DNA of 64,000 nt, taken from the NCBI RefSeq assembly GCF_026274175.1, contig NZ_JAPHNL010000263.1:1-64000 (forward strand), written 5' to 3'. Each line of letters starts with the position of its first letter. Position 1 is the first letter of the stretch. A program made the translations under genes and the position numbers. The stretch is from Streptomyces beihaiensis (GTDB lineage: Bacteria; Actinomycetota; Actinomycetes; Streptomycetales; Streptomycetaceae). Under the pieces are notes generated by a model. That model saw only the letters and a list, made by a program, of their open reading frames with translations, searched no databases and was not told where the DNA came from. Below, one piece after another: positions 51,082 through 59,798 of this stretch.

Positions 51082-52335
51082 ATGACCGCGCTACCGGTGA
51101 TCCCGCCGAATGAACTCGAGAACATCGATCTGGCGGATTCCAGTCTGCACGCGGAGAACGATCTCAGTGAGGTGTGGCGCCACCTGAGACAGGAGCGCCC
51201 GTTCTACTGGCAGCACCCGCGAGGATCGCAGCCCGGCTTCTGGGCGGTCACTCGCCACGCCGACGCCACCGCCGTGTACAAGGACCGGCAGAACTTCACC
51301 GCCGAGAAGGGCAACGTCCTGCCGATGCTGGTCACGGGCGGCGACTCGGCCGCTCGTACGATGCTGGCGGTGACCGACGGCGTCCGGCACACGCAGATGC
51401 GCTCGATCCTGACGAAGGCGTTCTCGCCGCGGATGCTGACGAAGATCAAGGACACCCTGACACGGACGGTCGACCAGCTCCTGGCCGACGCGGCGGACGC
51501 GGGGGCCTGCGACTTCGCGACCGACGTGTCGGGCAACGTCCCGCTCGCGGCCATCTGCGACCTGCTCGCGATTCCGGAGGCCGACCGGAAGTATCTGCTC
51601 AGCCTGACCGGCCACGTGCTGAGTTCGGACTACGCGGACGCTCCGCCGGAGGAGGGTGCGGTGGCCAAGAACGAGATTCTCCTGTACTTCGCCGACCTGG
51701 CTGAGACCCGCCGGGGCAGCAGCGAGACGGACGTGGTGAGCCTGCTGGCCAACAGCACGATCGACGGCAAGCCGCTCAACGCCGCCGAACTCATGTCGAA
51801 CTGCTACGGGCTGATCATCGGAGGGGACGAGACCGGCCGCCACGCGATCACCGGCGGGTTGCTCGCGCTGATGGAACACCGGGATCAGTGGCAGGCACTC
51901 AAGCGGGGCGAGGCTGACCTGAAGACCGCCACGGAAGAGGTCCTGCGCTGGACCGTGCCGCCGCTGCACGGTGGCCGCCAGGCCACCGCGGATGTCGTGG
52001 TGAACGGCGAGCAGCTCATCAGGGCCGGGGACAACGTCAGTGTCTGGTTCGCCTCGGCCAACCGGGACGAGCGGGTCTTCGCGGCCCCGGACAGGTTCGA
52101 CCTGAACCGCACGCCCAACAAACACCTGACCTTCGCCACCGGCTCGCACTACTGCCTGGGCCACTTCCTTGCCCGTATGGAGGTCGAGGCGGTGCTGGAC
52201 GGCTTGCGTCGCACGGTCTCCGACTTCGAACAGACGGCGCCCGAAAAATGGATCTATTCGAGCGTCCTGAAGGGAATGAGTTCGTTGCCGGTCATCCTCA
52301 AGCCCGATGGCAGCCCCGCGCCGGCCACGGTCTGA
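51082..52335 (+). CDS. cytochrome P450, tyrosyl-PCP beta-hydroxylase (NovI/SimI-like)
   Basis: The 417-residue P450 has the I-helix GGDETGRH and the haem loop [10 protein letters not shown] with Cys358 as ligand. The family that includes NovI and NikQ hydroxylates amino acids held on a PCP; the Gly-Asp-Glu-Thr variant of the I-helix is typical there. It lies 4 bp after the NRPS gene. Confidence 0.9.
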   Translation: MTALPVIPPNELENIDLADSSLHAENDLSEVWRHLRQERPFYWQHPRGSQPGFWAVTRHADATAVYKDRQNFTAEKGNVLPMLVTGGDSAARTMLAVTDGVRHTQMRSILTKAFSPRMLTKIKDTLTRTVDQLLADAADAGACDFATDVSGNVPLAAICDLLAIPEADRKYLLSLTGHVLSSDYADAPPEEGAVAKNEILLYFADLAETRRGSSETDVVSLLANSTIDGKPLNAAELMSNCYGLIIGGDETGRHAITGGLLALMEHRDQWQALKRGEADLKTATEEVLRWTVPPLHGGRQATADVVVNGEQLIRAGDNVSVWFASANRDERVFAAPDRFDLNRTPNKHLTFATGSHYCLGHFLARMEVEAVLDGLRRTVSDFEQTAPEKWIYSSVLKGMSSLPVILKPDGSPAPATV

Positions 52336-52370
52336 CGCCCCTCAGGAACTCTTGCGGAAAGGTACAGACC

Positions 52371-52571
52371 ATGGCCAACCCGTTCGACAGTGAAGACGGC
52401 AGCTATCTGGTGCTGCGAAACGACGAGGAACAGTTCTCGCTCTGGCCCGCATTCGCTGACGTGCCGTCCGGATGGCGGGCCGTGCTGGGGCCGGACAGTC
52501 GCGCGGCGTGCCTCCGGCACATCGAGTCCCGTTGGACCGACCTGCGTCCGAAGAGTCTGCTTCGCCCGTAG
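52371..52571 (+). CDS. MbtH-like protein
   Basis: This 66-residue protein has [25 protein letters not shown]...GW and the terminal TDLRPKSL signature. MbtH proteins bind and activate adenylation domains, here that of the NRPS two genes upstream. Confidence 0.95.
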   Translation: MANPFDSEDGSYLVLRNDEEQFSLWPAFADVPSGWRAVLGPDSRAACLRHIESRWTDLRPKSLLRP

Positions 52572-52656
52572 CGACGTCACCCGTCCGGGCCGTGTCCCGA
52601 TCCGGTCGGCGCCGTCACCGACAGCCACCGAAAGCCCCGCAGAGGAAGGACCGCGC

Positions 52657-53415
52657 ATGGGCCTCGCCGCCGACACAGTCGCCATCGTCACCGGAGCGGG
52701 ACGGGGCATCGGCGCAGCCACGGCCGAACGTCTCGCCCTCGAGGGTGCCGCCGTCGCCGTCGTCGAACGGTCCGAGGCGGACACCGCTTCCACCGTCTCG
52801 TCGATTCGTGCGGCCGGCGGCCGGTGCGTCGGCATCGGTTGCGACGTCACGGCAACCGACCAGGTGGAGGCGGCGATCGACCACACGGTCGAGGAGTTCG
52901 GCCGCCTGGACATCCTGGTCAACAACGCCGGGATCACCCGGGACAACCTGCTCTTCATGATGGGCGACGAGGACTGGGACGCCGTCATCGACGTCCATCT
53001 GCACGGCGCCGTCCGGACGGTCCGCGCGGCACAGCGGCACATGGTGCGGCAGGGCTCGGGGCGGATCGTCAACCTGAGCTCCGTCGCGGCGTTGGGCAAT
53101 CCCGGCCAGGCCAACTACGCGACGGCAAAAGCCGCCGTCCAGGGACTCACCCGCACCCTGGCGGTCGAACTCGGTCCGCACGGGATCACGGTCAACGCCG
53201 TGGCCCCCGGCTTCATCGCCACCGCGATGACCGACGACACGGCCCGCCGACAGGGCTCCGACCCCGCGCAGTTGCGGAAGAAGGTGGCGTCGAAGGTGCC
53301 GCTGCGCAGGGTCGGCTCGCCGTCGGACATCGTCGGCGTGGTGGCATTCCTGGCCAGTGCGGATGCGGCGTACCTGACCGGCCAGACCATTTACGTCGAC
53401 GGAGGGCCGCTGTGA
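52657..53415 (+). CDS. NovJ/SimJ1-like SDR
   Basis: The 252-residue SDR is complete: TGAGRGIGAA, NNAGITRDN, SSVAALGNPGQANYATAK. It resembles FabG but lies in the aminocoumarin operon with an inactive SDR (45757), the NovJ/NovK pairing that oxidises beta-hydroxytyrosyl-PCP before coumarin ring closure. It is the last intact gene of the operon; a transposase remnant follows. Confidence 0.82.
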   Translation: MGLAADTVAIVTGAGRGIGAATAERLALEGAAVAVVERSEADTASTVSSIRAAGGRCVGIGCDVTATDQVEAAIDHTVEEFGRLDILVNNAGITRDNLLFMMGDEDWDAVIDVHLHGAVRTVRAAQRHMVRQGSGRIVNLSSVAALGNPGQANYATAKAAVQGLTRTLAVELGPHGITVNAVAPGFIATAMTDDTARRQGSDPAQLRKKVASKVPLRRVGSPSDIVGVVAFLASADAAYLTGQTIYVDGGPL

Positions 53416-53444
53416 CGCCGAGGCCGAAGGGGGGCGACAGCGGG

Positions 53445-53700
53445 CGTTGGCGGTGCCGCCTGGAACCTGCTGACCTCCGACAACGCCGGCTCCCACCACG
53501 CCAAGGCGCTGCGGGAGTTCTGCGACCACAACAGCGACTGGCTCACCATGGTCAAGCTCCCGCCCTGCGCGCCCGGCCTCAACCCCGTCGAAGGCATGTG
53601 GGCCCACCTGAAGAAGTCCCCGCCCAGCCTCGCGCCCGCACGATCCGACGCCGCCCCGAGATCCTCGACGGCTTCATAGCCGAGACCGGGTCCGGAGCTT
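53445..53700 (+). pseudogene. IS630-like transposase remnant (DDE_3 C-terminus)
   Basis: One frame reads LLTSDNAGSHHAKAL...WLTMVKLPPCAPGLNPVEGMWAHLKK, the C-terminal catalytic part of IS630-family transposases including the final Glu. Near 53635 the homology jumps frame (RRRPEILDGFIAETG). No start, N-terminal half or terminal repeats are seen. It lies between the aminocoumarin operon and the regulator gene. Confidence 0.85.
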
Positions 53701-53902
53701 TCACGACCTGCCACCCCGCCTTTTCAACACGGCGTCAACTAGTCCAATCATCAAGCAAGTTGACAATCGTTCAATATAAAAGCCTCTTGCACGCCAAAGA
53801 GGCTCAATGTACAGTGACTTCGGGTTAGTACTCCTGACTATCACGAAAGCATATTTGGCCGCTACAGGGCGAAGGTACGGGGCGGTCAGAGGGCGGGGGA
53901 TA
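53701..53902 (+). promoter_or_regulatory. regulator promoter region
   Basis: This AT-richer stretch carries TTGCAC (53787-53792) and TACAGT (53810-53815) separated by 17 bp, a good vegetative promoter about 85 bp before the regulator start. The direct-repeat module of the other cluster promoters is absent, so the activator gene does not appear to activate itself. Confidence 0.55.
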
Positions 53903-54622
53903 ATGACACAGGTACTGATTGTCTCCGACGACCTCGATTTTTCCGAAGAATTGACGGAAGGATTGAGGAACAAAGGGTTTGAGATTCACCAAGAAAGCAG
54001 TATGCGCCCGGCGCTGGAAAAGAGCAGGAGCGTCGACGCGGTAATACTCGATCTCACCCTTTCAGAAATCGACGGCTTCGAGGCGTGCCAGGCCCTTCGG
54101 GCCACTTCTCGCGTGCCAGTAATTGTCATGGGTCTGCAAGATGACGAATTCGACCAAATACTGAGTTTCAAGCTCGGGGCCGACGACTACATCGTAAGGC
54201 CCTGCAGCATGCGCAAGTTGGCCGCCCGGATCCAGGCTATGCACCGGCGCGCCCGGAATTCCTGGGAGCTCTGGGAGTACTGGGGGCTCCAGGCGGAGCG
54301 CGACAGCGAGGTCCACGAGTTCGGCCCGGTCCGCATCGACATGGACCGCCGAATGGTGTTAAGAGGCGAGCGCGAGGTCACATTGACACGCAAGGAATTC
54401 GACGTGCTGGCACTATTGGCGACGAATCCGGGCCGAGTGTGCACGCGCGAGCAGATCATGAGCGAGGTCTGGGGACACGACGGCTCGGGGGACACGCGGA
54501 CACTCGGCGTCCATATGACGGGACTTCGCAAGAAGCTGGGGCTGCCGACACTCATCGAAACCGTACGCGGGATCGGTTTCCGACTCGCCGCCCACCGAAT
54601 ATCAGAGGGAGAGGCCGCCTGA
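53903..54622 (+). CDS. orphan atypical OmpR-type regulator (SimReg1/JadR1/LanI-like)
   Basis: The 239-residue regulator has a receiver domain with Asp9-Asp10 and Asp50 (VILDLTL), but the conserved Thr is Gly77 (VIVMGLQD) and the Lys is Arg99 (IVRP). A winged helix follows (LTRKEFDVLALL ... VRGIGFRLAA). Angucycline clusters typically carry such a regulator; JadR1 binds the end product instead of being phosphorylated. No kinase is adjacent. A TTA codon at 54359-54361 (Leu153) ties translation to bldA. It is the best candidate to bind the seven repeated promoters. ATG 53903 follows GGGGGA. Confidence 0.85.
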   Translation: MTQVLIVSDDLDFSEELTEGLRNKGFEIHQESSMRPALEKSRSVDAVILDLTLSEIDGFEACQALRATSRVPVIVMGLQDDEFDQILSFKLGADDYIVRPCSMRKLAARIQAMHRRARNSWELWEYWGLQAERDSEVHEFGPVRIDMDRRMVLRGEREVTLTRKEFDVLALLATNPGRVCTREQIMSEVWGHDGSGDTRTLGVHMTGLRKKLGLPTLIETVRGIGFRLAAHRISEGEAA

Positions 54623-54644
54623 TCAGGCATGTCCTGCGCAGCGG

Positions 54645-54664
54645 TCACCGCGCCCGAGCGGTGA
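54645..54664 (+). terminator. terminator hairpin after the regulator
   Basis: TCACCGC (54645-54651) and GCGGTGA (54658-54664) pair perfectly over a 6-nt loop, 23 bp past the regulator stop, followed by ATTAAT. It marks the right edge of the cluster. Confidence 0.6.
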
Positions 54665-54916
54665 ATTAATCCCCTGACACCACAGCTGTTAGCAATAGCG
54701 CCATCAGCTGTTTGTGCGACGTTGCCCAGCAGACGACGCGGCGTGAGCGCGCCCCTCATGCGCTTTCTCAGCCGTCGGCGCGCAGACATCGGTGCAGACG
54801 TCGGTGCAGACGTCCGCGAGGCCACCGGGTCTCGCGTCGCACTCGTCGTCCGTGAGCGGTCACCACCGCCCTGACATCCCCCGAACGTGGCTCCACCGCG
54901 CCGTACCCTCGTATCC
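54665..54916. other. cluster/chromosome junction spacer
   Basis: No gene is seen here. CAGCTGTT occurs at 54683-54690 and 54705-54712, 22 bp apart, with no clear partner. I found no integrase, tRNA gene or att-like repeat that would explain how the cluster was inserted. Confidence 0.4.
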
Positions 54917-55903
54917 ATGACCAGCGACGCCGCACCCGCCGCCGAGCCCGCCCCGTCGGGCCGCCGGATCGACACGTTGTCCGTACTGACCGCCGATCAG
55001 ACCGCCGCCGTGCTCACGCTGCTCGACGCCGCCGCCAGGACCGACGGTCAGCAGGCCGTCTCCGAGCAGGGGCGGTTGCAGCTGCGCGGAGGGGAGCGGG
55101 AGGGCGTACGGCATCTGCTGCTCACCGTCGGGGACGAGCTGTGCGGGTACGCGCAGTTGGAGGACACCGACCCGATCGAGGCCCCGGCCGCCGAGCTGGT
55201 CGTCCACCCGGCCCACCGCGGCCACGGGCACGGGCGGGCGCTGGGAACGGCGCTGCTCGCGGCGTCCGGGAAGCGGCTGCGGGTGTGGGCGCACGGCGGA
55301 CACAGCGCGGCCCGGCACCTCGCCCAGGTCCTCGGCCTCACGCTCTTCCGTGAACTTCGGCAGATGCGGCGGCCGTTGGCGGGTCTGGAGCTGCCGGAGC
55401 CGGTGCTGCCCGAGGGCGTTCGGGTGCGTACGTTCGTGCCGGGACAGGACGACACGGCGTGGCTCGCGGTCAACGCCGCCGCGTTCGCGCACCACCCCGA
55501 GCAGGGCTCGCTCACTCAGCGCGACCTGGACGACAGGAAGGCCGAGCCGTGGTTCGACCCGGCGGGCTTCTTCCTGGCGTTCAAGCGGACCGGGCGGGGC
55601 GACGAGCTCGTCGGATTCCACTGGACCAAGGTGCACTCCGGCGAGGGCGAGGGCGAGGGCGAGAGTGAAGGTGAGGTGGGGGCGCGGCTCGGCGAGGTGT
55701 ACGTGGTCGGGGTGGCGCCCGGCCACCAGGGCGGCGGCCTCGGCAGGGCGCTCACCACGACGGGACTCCGCCACCTCGCGGCGGCCGGGGTCCCCACCGC
55801 GATGCTGTACGTCGACGCGGACAACAAGGCTGCCGTGAGCGTGTACGAGCGGCTCGGGTTCACGACGTACGAGACGGACCTGATGTACCGAACCGAGACG
55901 TAA
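54917..55903 (+). CDS. mshD: mycothiol synthase
   Basis: The 328-residue protein consists of two GNAT domains, as in MshD, which acetylates Cys-GlcN-Ins in the last step of mycothiol synthesis. The C-terminal domain has VYVVGVAPGHQGGGLGRAL (acetyl-CoA loop) and LYVDADNKAAVSVYERLGF. A Glu/Gly-rich run (GEGEGEGESEGE) is inserted at about 243-255. It fits conserved Streptomyces mshD by position near ppk. Confidence 0.93.
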   Translation: MTSDAAPAAEPAPSGRRIDTLSVLTADQTAAVLTLLDAAARTDGQQAVSEQGRLQLRGGEREGVRHLLLTVGDELCGYAQLEDTDPIEAPAAELVVHPAHRGHGHGRALGTALLAASGKRLRVWAHGGHSAARHLAQVLGLTLFRELRQMRRPLAGLELPEPVLPEGVRVRTFVPGQDDTAWLAVNAAAFAHHPEQGSLTQRDLDDRKAEPWFDPAGFFLAFKRTGRGDELVGFHWTKVHSGEGEGEGESEGEVGARLGEVYVVGVAPGHQGGGLGRALTTTGLRHLAAAGVPTAMLYVDADNKAAVSVYERLGFTTYETDLMYRTET

Positions 55904-55933
55904 CGGACAGTCGGAGTCCGCGACGGAATCCAC

Positions 55934-55964
55934 AGGGGGTCGGCGTCACTTGACGTCGACCCCT
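55934..55964. terminator. mshD terminator hairpin
   Basis: AGGGGGTCGGCGTCA pairs with TGACGTCGACCCCT around a 2-nt centre with one wobble. It lies 31 bp after mshD and before the GntR-family gene. Confidence 0.65.
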
Positions 55965-55978
55965 CTCTTGCATCACCC

Positions 55979-56000
55979 TTTCACTACTTGATTAGTGAAA
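55979..56000 (+). promoter_or_regulatory. GntR/YtrA-type operator
   Basis: TTTCACTA and TAGTGAAA form perfect 8-bp inverted arms around a 6-bp spacer, ending 12 bp before the regulator start. It is a likely autoregulatory site for the GntR-family protein encoded next. Confidence 0.6.
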
Positions 56001-56012
56001 GGGGGTACGGCA

Positions 56013-56570
56013 GTGGTCGAGCCTCAGTACAGGCGGCCCGAGCGAGGCATCGAGTTCCGCATCGACCGTCACAGCGGCGTCGCCACCTACCTCCAGATCG
56101 TCCACCAGACCGAACAAGCACTGCGGCTGGGCATGCTGGAGCCCGGCGACAAGCTGCCCACTGCGCGCGAGGTCGTCGAAGCGACGGCCATCAACCCGAA
56201 CACCGTGCTCAAGGCATACCGCGAGCTGGAGCGAGGCGGTCTCGTCGAGGCCCGCCGGGGGCTCGGCACATTCGTCCGCCGCTCCCTGGGCTCCGCCCCG
56301 GCCGAGTCGCCCCTGCGCGACGAGCTCGACGACTGGGCGCGGCGGGCACGGGCGGCGGGCATGGACCGCGCGGACGTGGCGGCACTGTTCAACGGCGCCC
56401 TGGAGCAGCACTTCAGCGACACGACCACCAGCACCGCCACCAGCAGCACCACCAGCAGCTCGACCAGCACCGCCACCAGCAGCTCGACCAGCACGATCAA
56501 CACGACCAGCACCATCAGCACGACCAGCACGACCGGTGCCGTCCGCACCGAGAACGAGGGGAACTCATGA
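56013..56570 (+). CDS. GntR-family (YtrA-like) repressor
   Basis: This 185-residue regulator has an N-terminal winged helix (YLQIVHQTEQALRLGMLEPGDKLPTAREV..., positions 25-56; INPNTVLKAYRELERGG) and only a short helical C-terminus, the YtrA layout that controls adjacent ABC transporters. The last 45 residues before the end are almost only Thr and Ser, encoded by ACCAGC-type repeats. GTG 56013 fits a GGGGG Shine-Dalgarno. Its TGA overlaps the ATPase ATG. Confidence 0.88.
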   Translation: MVEPQYRRPERGIEFRIDRHSGVATYLQIVHQTEQALRLGMLEPGDKLPTAREVVEATAINPNTVLKAYRELERGGLVEARRGLGTFVRRSLGSAPAESPLRDELDDWARRARAAGMDRADVAALFNGALEQHFSDTTTSTATSSTTSSSTSTATSSSTSTINTTSTISTTSTTGAVRTENEGNS

Positions 56571-57481
56571 GCGCGGCCATCGAGGCGATCAGCCTCACCA
56601 AGCGGTACGGGAGGCGCGCCACCGCCGCCCTCGGCGACTGCTCCTTCCGGCTCCCGGCCGGCCGGATCAGCGCCCTCGTCGGGCCCAACGGCGCGGGCAA
56701 GTCCACCCTGCTCGCCATCGCGGCCGGGCTGCGGCGCCCCACCTCCGGCAGGCTCACCGTGCTCGGCGGCGCCCCCGGTGAGGCCCGCGCGAAAGTCGCG
56801 TACCTCTCGCAGGACAAGCCCCTCTACCCACAGCTGACCGTCGCGGCCACGCTCCGCCTGGGCGCCGAGCTGAACCCCGACCGCTGGGACGCGGCGTACG
56901 CGGCCGACATCGTGGAGCAGGGGTCGCTCGACCCGAAGGCGAAGATCCGCTCGCTCTCCGGCGGCCAGCGCACCCGTGTCGCGCTCGCCCTGGCCCTGGG
57001 CAAGCGGCCCGAACTGATGCTCCTGGACGAGCCGATGGCCGACCTGGACCCGCTCGCCCGCCACGAACTGATGGGCACACTGATGGGCGACGCCGCCGAG
57101 CACGGCACCACCGTCCTGATGTCCTCGCACATCGTCTCCGAGCTCGCCGACGCCTGCGACCACCTGCTGCTCGTGGGCGGCGGCCGGATCAGGCTGGGCG
57201 GCGGCATAGACGACCTGACCGGCGCGCACAGTCTGGTCACGGGCCGCGGCGACCTCGCCGGGCACACCGTCGTCGAGTCCCGCCCCTCCGGTCGCGGCGT
57301 CACCGCCCTGATCCGCCGCGAAGGCCGGCTCGGCGAGGGCTGGCAGGTCCAGGAGCCGTCCCTCGAGGAACTGCTCCTCGCGTATCTGCGCTCGCCCGGC
57401 GCCCCGGCCCTGCTCACCCCGAGCACCGCTCCCGCCACCGGCTCCGGCCCGGCCACGCACCGGGCGGAGGTGTCCGCGTGA
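56567..57481 (+). CDS. ABC transporter ATP-binding protein
   Basis: The 304-residue ATPase has Walker A GPNGAGKST, signature LSGGQR, Walker B LMLLDEP and the switch His (SSH). It works with the two membrane proteins that follow, in an exporter regulated by the YtrA-like protein. The substrate is unknown; antimicrobial or cell-envelope peptides are typical of this type. Confidence 0.93.
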   Translation: MSAAIEAISLTKRYGRRATAALGDCSFRLPAGRISALVGPNGAGKSTLLAIAAGLRRPTSGRLTVLGGAPGEARAKVAYLSQDKPLYPQLTVAATLRLGAELNPDRWDAAYAADIVEQGSLDPKAKIRSLSGGQRTRVALALALGKRPELMLLDEPMADLDPLARHELMGTLMGDAAEHGTTVLMSSHIVSELADACDHLLLVGGGRIRLGGGIDDLTGAHSLVTGRGDLAGHTVVESRPSGRGVTALIRREGRLGEGWQVQEPSLEELLLAYLRSPGAPALLTPSTAPATGSGPATHRAEVSA

Positions 57482-58509
57482 GCGCCACCGCCACCACCAC
57501 GCCCCCGGCCCCCGGCAAGGCCCCGGCCCCGGTGCGGCGCACCCTGCCGGGCCCGGACGGCCTGGTCTGGACGATGCTGCGGCTGCACCGCAAGGCGCTG
57601 TGGGTGTGGACGGGGTACGTCGCCGTCAGCGCGGGGCTGCTGCTGTGGCTGTGGGGGCCGCGCTCGTCGGCCGTACAGAAGGCGTTCGACACGTTCGGGT
57701 ACGCGGGGGCGCAGGACAATGCCTGGCGGGGCTCGTTCACCTTCACCTTCAACTACCTCTTCTACGCTCCGCTGTCCTGGACCCGCATAGCCGCCGTCGC
57801 CCTCGCCGTCTTCGCGGCCGGTCCGCTGATCGGCCGCGAACTGGAGTCGGGTACGGCCAAGTTGGTGTGGACGCAGTCCGTGTCGCCCGCCCGTTGGCTC
57901 GCCGCCAAGCTGGCGCTGCCCGCGCTGTGCGTCACGGTCGGGACCACCCTGGTCGTCGTCGTCTACCGACTGGTGTGGGACGGGCGCAACCATCTGCTGA
58001 TCGCGGGTATCGGACCACGCGACTTCGCCTTCTCGGTGGGCCCGGCCACGGTGGTCAACGCGCTGGCCGGTCTGGCGCTCGGCGCCCTCGCCGCGCTGCT
58101 CGTGCGCCGTGTCCTGCCCGCCGTCACCCTGGCCGGAGCGGCGACGTTCCTGGTGGGCGCGGCGCGCGGCAACTCCTGGCCGTTCCAGGGCAGTTACCAG
58201 CAGCCGGAGCTGCCCGTGCACAGCAGGGCGATCACCTCCGCGGGCGCCGAGGTCCGCGACCCCGGGTGCGAGCTGAACCGCCGGTGCCTCGAACATCACG
58301 ACATCACCGGCTTCACCCGCCATTACCTGCCGTCGCCCGACTACTGGCCCCGCCAGCTCGCGGAGACCGGCATACTGCTCGCCCTGACCGCACTCGCCGT
58401 CGCCGCTTCGTTCCTGGTGCTGCGCCGCTACGGTCCGGGCCGTGTCCGGCCGACGAGGCCCGCCCCGTCCGCGCCGGAGGGCCGCACCTCTAAGGAGGCC
58501 GCCGCATGA
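57478..58509 (+). CDS. ABC transporter permease, first
   Basis: The 343-residue membrane protein has about six helices and the segment GPLIGRELESGTAKLVWTQSVSPARWL (positions about 116-142) typical of ABC-2 permeases. It starts at GTG 57478 inside the ATPase stop. It is paralogous to the next gene. Confidence 0.88.
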   Translation: MSATATTTPPAPGKAPAPVRRTLPGPDGLVWTMLRLHRKALWVWTGYVAVSAGLLLWLWGPRSSAVQKAFDTFGYAGAQDNAWRGSFTFTFNYLFYAPLSWTRIAAVALAVFAAGPLIGRELESGTAKLVWTQSVSPARWLAAKLALPALCVTVGTTLVVVVYRLVWDGRNHLLIAGIGPRDFAFSVGPATVVNALAGLALGALAALLVRRVLPAVTLAGAATFLVGAARGNSWPFQGSYQQPELPVHSRAITSAGAEVRDPGCELNRRCLEHHDITGFTRHYLPSPDYWPRQLAETGILLALTALAVAASFLVLRRYGPGRVRPTRPAPSAPEGRTSKEAAA

Positions 58510-59501
58510 GCACGACCACCGTTCGCGCGCCCGGCGCCCCGGCCACCGCCGCGGGGCGGCGCACCCTCTCTCCCACGAAGGGCCTCGTCCGGTCGGTTCT
58601 CCGGCTGCACCGCACCTCGGTGTGGCTGTGGGCTGGGTATGTCGCCGCGACCGCGGGCCTGCTGCTGTGGCTGTGGGGGCCCGGCACGTCAGGGCTGCAC
58701 ATCACCGGACGCTGCGACGCCGCCGTGGTGAACGCGTGCACCGCGAAGGGCCCGACCGCGGACACGTACCACGCGCTGCTCACCCGAGTGGACGGCCTGA
58801 TCGGGGTCGTTCCGCTGATCGCCTCGGCCGTCGCGGGCGGGGTGCTCGTCGCACGTGAGCTGGAGCGTGGCACGGCGCACCTCGCGTGGACGCAGTCCGT
58901 CACACCGGCGCGCTGGCTGGCGGTGAGGCTCGCCGTGCCCGCCGTGTGCGTGGTCGCGGGCACGACCCTGCTGATGGTGCTGCGCCGCCTGGTCGCCTCG
59001 GGGGCGCAGGGGCTTTCGGGCAACCGGTGGTACGACGAGGCCCAGGTCTTCGACAACCTGGGGCCCACCGCCGTGGCGCTCCCGCTGCTCGGTCTCGCCA
59101 TCGGCGCGCTGATCGGGTTCCTGGCCGAGCGCACCGCGGCCTCGATCTTCTTCTCGCTGCTCGTCTCGTCCCTGGTGACCGGGATGCTCGACATCACGCG
59201 TGACCTGATGTGGCCCACGGTGACCGTCACCGGCGACGTGAGCGCGGGGTACCCGAGGTTCCCGGGCGTGATCGTCGCCGAGGGCCCGGTCACCGGCAGC
59301 GGGGCGCGTCTGGCCGACGACCCGGGCTGCGTCGACGACAAGGCGTGCCTGGCCGCGCACGACATCGTGGGCTACTACCGGGAGGGCCACCCGCCCTCGC
59401 ACTTCTGGCCGCTGCAACTGGCCGAGACGGGCGTGGTGTTGGCGCTGACCGCGATCGTCGTGTTCGCCGTGTTCCGGATACTGGGGCGGCGCGTGGCATG
59501 A
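58506..59501 (+). CDS. ABC transporter permease, second
   Basis: This 331-residue protein is a paralogue of the preceding gene: both open with a Pro/Ala-rich tail, then LVRSVLRLHR or LVWTMLRLHR, and share RELERGTAHLAWTQSVTPARWL (positions about 118-139). It overlaps it by ATGA. The pair probably forms a heterodimeric permease. Confidence 0.88.
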   Translation: MSTTTVRAPGAPATAAGRRTLSPTKGLVRSVLRLHRTSVWLWAGYVAATAGLLLWLWGPGTSGLHITGRCDAAVVNACTAKGPTADTYHALLTRVDGLIGVVPLIASAVAGGVLVARELERGTAHLAWTQSVTPARWLAVRLAVPAVCVVAGTTLLMVLRRLVASGAQGLSGNRWYDEAQVFDNLGPTAVALPLLGLAIGALIGFLAERTAASIFFSLLVSSLVTGMLDITRDLMWPTVTVTGDVSAGYPRFPGVIVAEGPVTGSGARLADDPGCVDDKACLAAHDIVGYYREGHPPSHFWPLQLAETGVVLALTAIVVFAVFRILGRRVA

Positions 59502-59798
59502 CCGTCGGCTCGGGCGGCCCGTCCCGGCCGCGGGGCCCGCGCCGCCCCCGGAGGGACCCCGTGGGGCCGCCCGCGCATAGCCCGCACGTCATGTCGCCGT
59601 AACCATTGATTCAGACAGGCTTGCGACCCTCTCGGAATGCAGCCCCCCGCTCCCGACCCTGCGAAGGCCCCACCGGAGCCCGCCGCGTCCGCCGAGTCCG
59701 GCGCGCTCCGCCTCGCCCCTGCACCCGAGCCCGCGTCCGAGCCCCTCGGCGAAGGTTCCGACGCGCCCCGGGCCCGGTCCGCGCGGAACAATAGGGGC
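59502..59798 (+). other. ppk upstream region
   Basis: The 297 bp hold no separate gene. An open frame in phase with ppk begins at ATG 59637 but encodes only Ala/Pro/Glu-rich sequence, and the conserved MSQ start lies at 59799. AACAAT and AATAGG occur 7-15 bp before that start. I see no convincing PHO box here. Confidence 0.4.

Noticed and set aside
53799-53804. GAGGCT near the regulator promoter as an eighth copy of the promoter module
   Set aside because: No GCTTG lies at the required distance and no TAG boxes are spaced 11 bp apart upstream.
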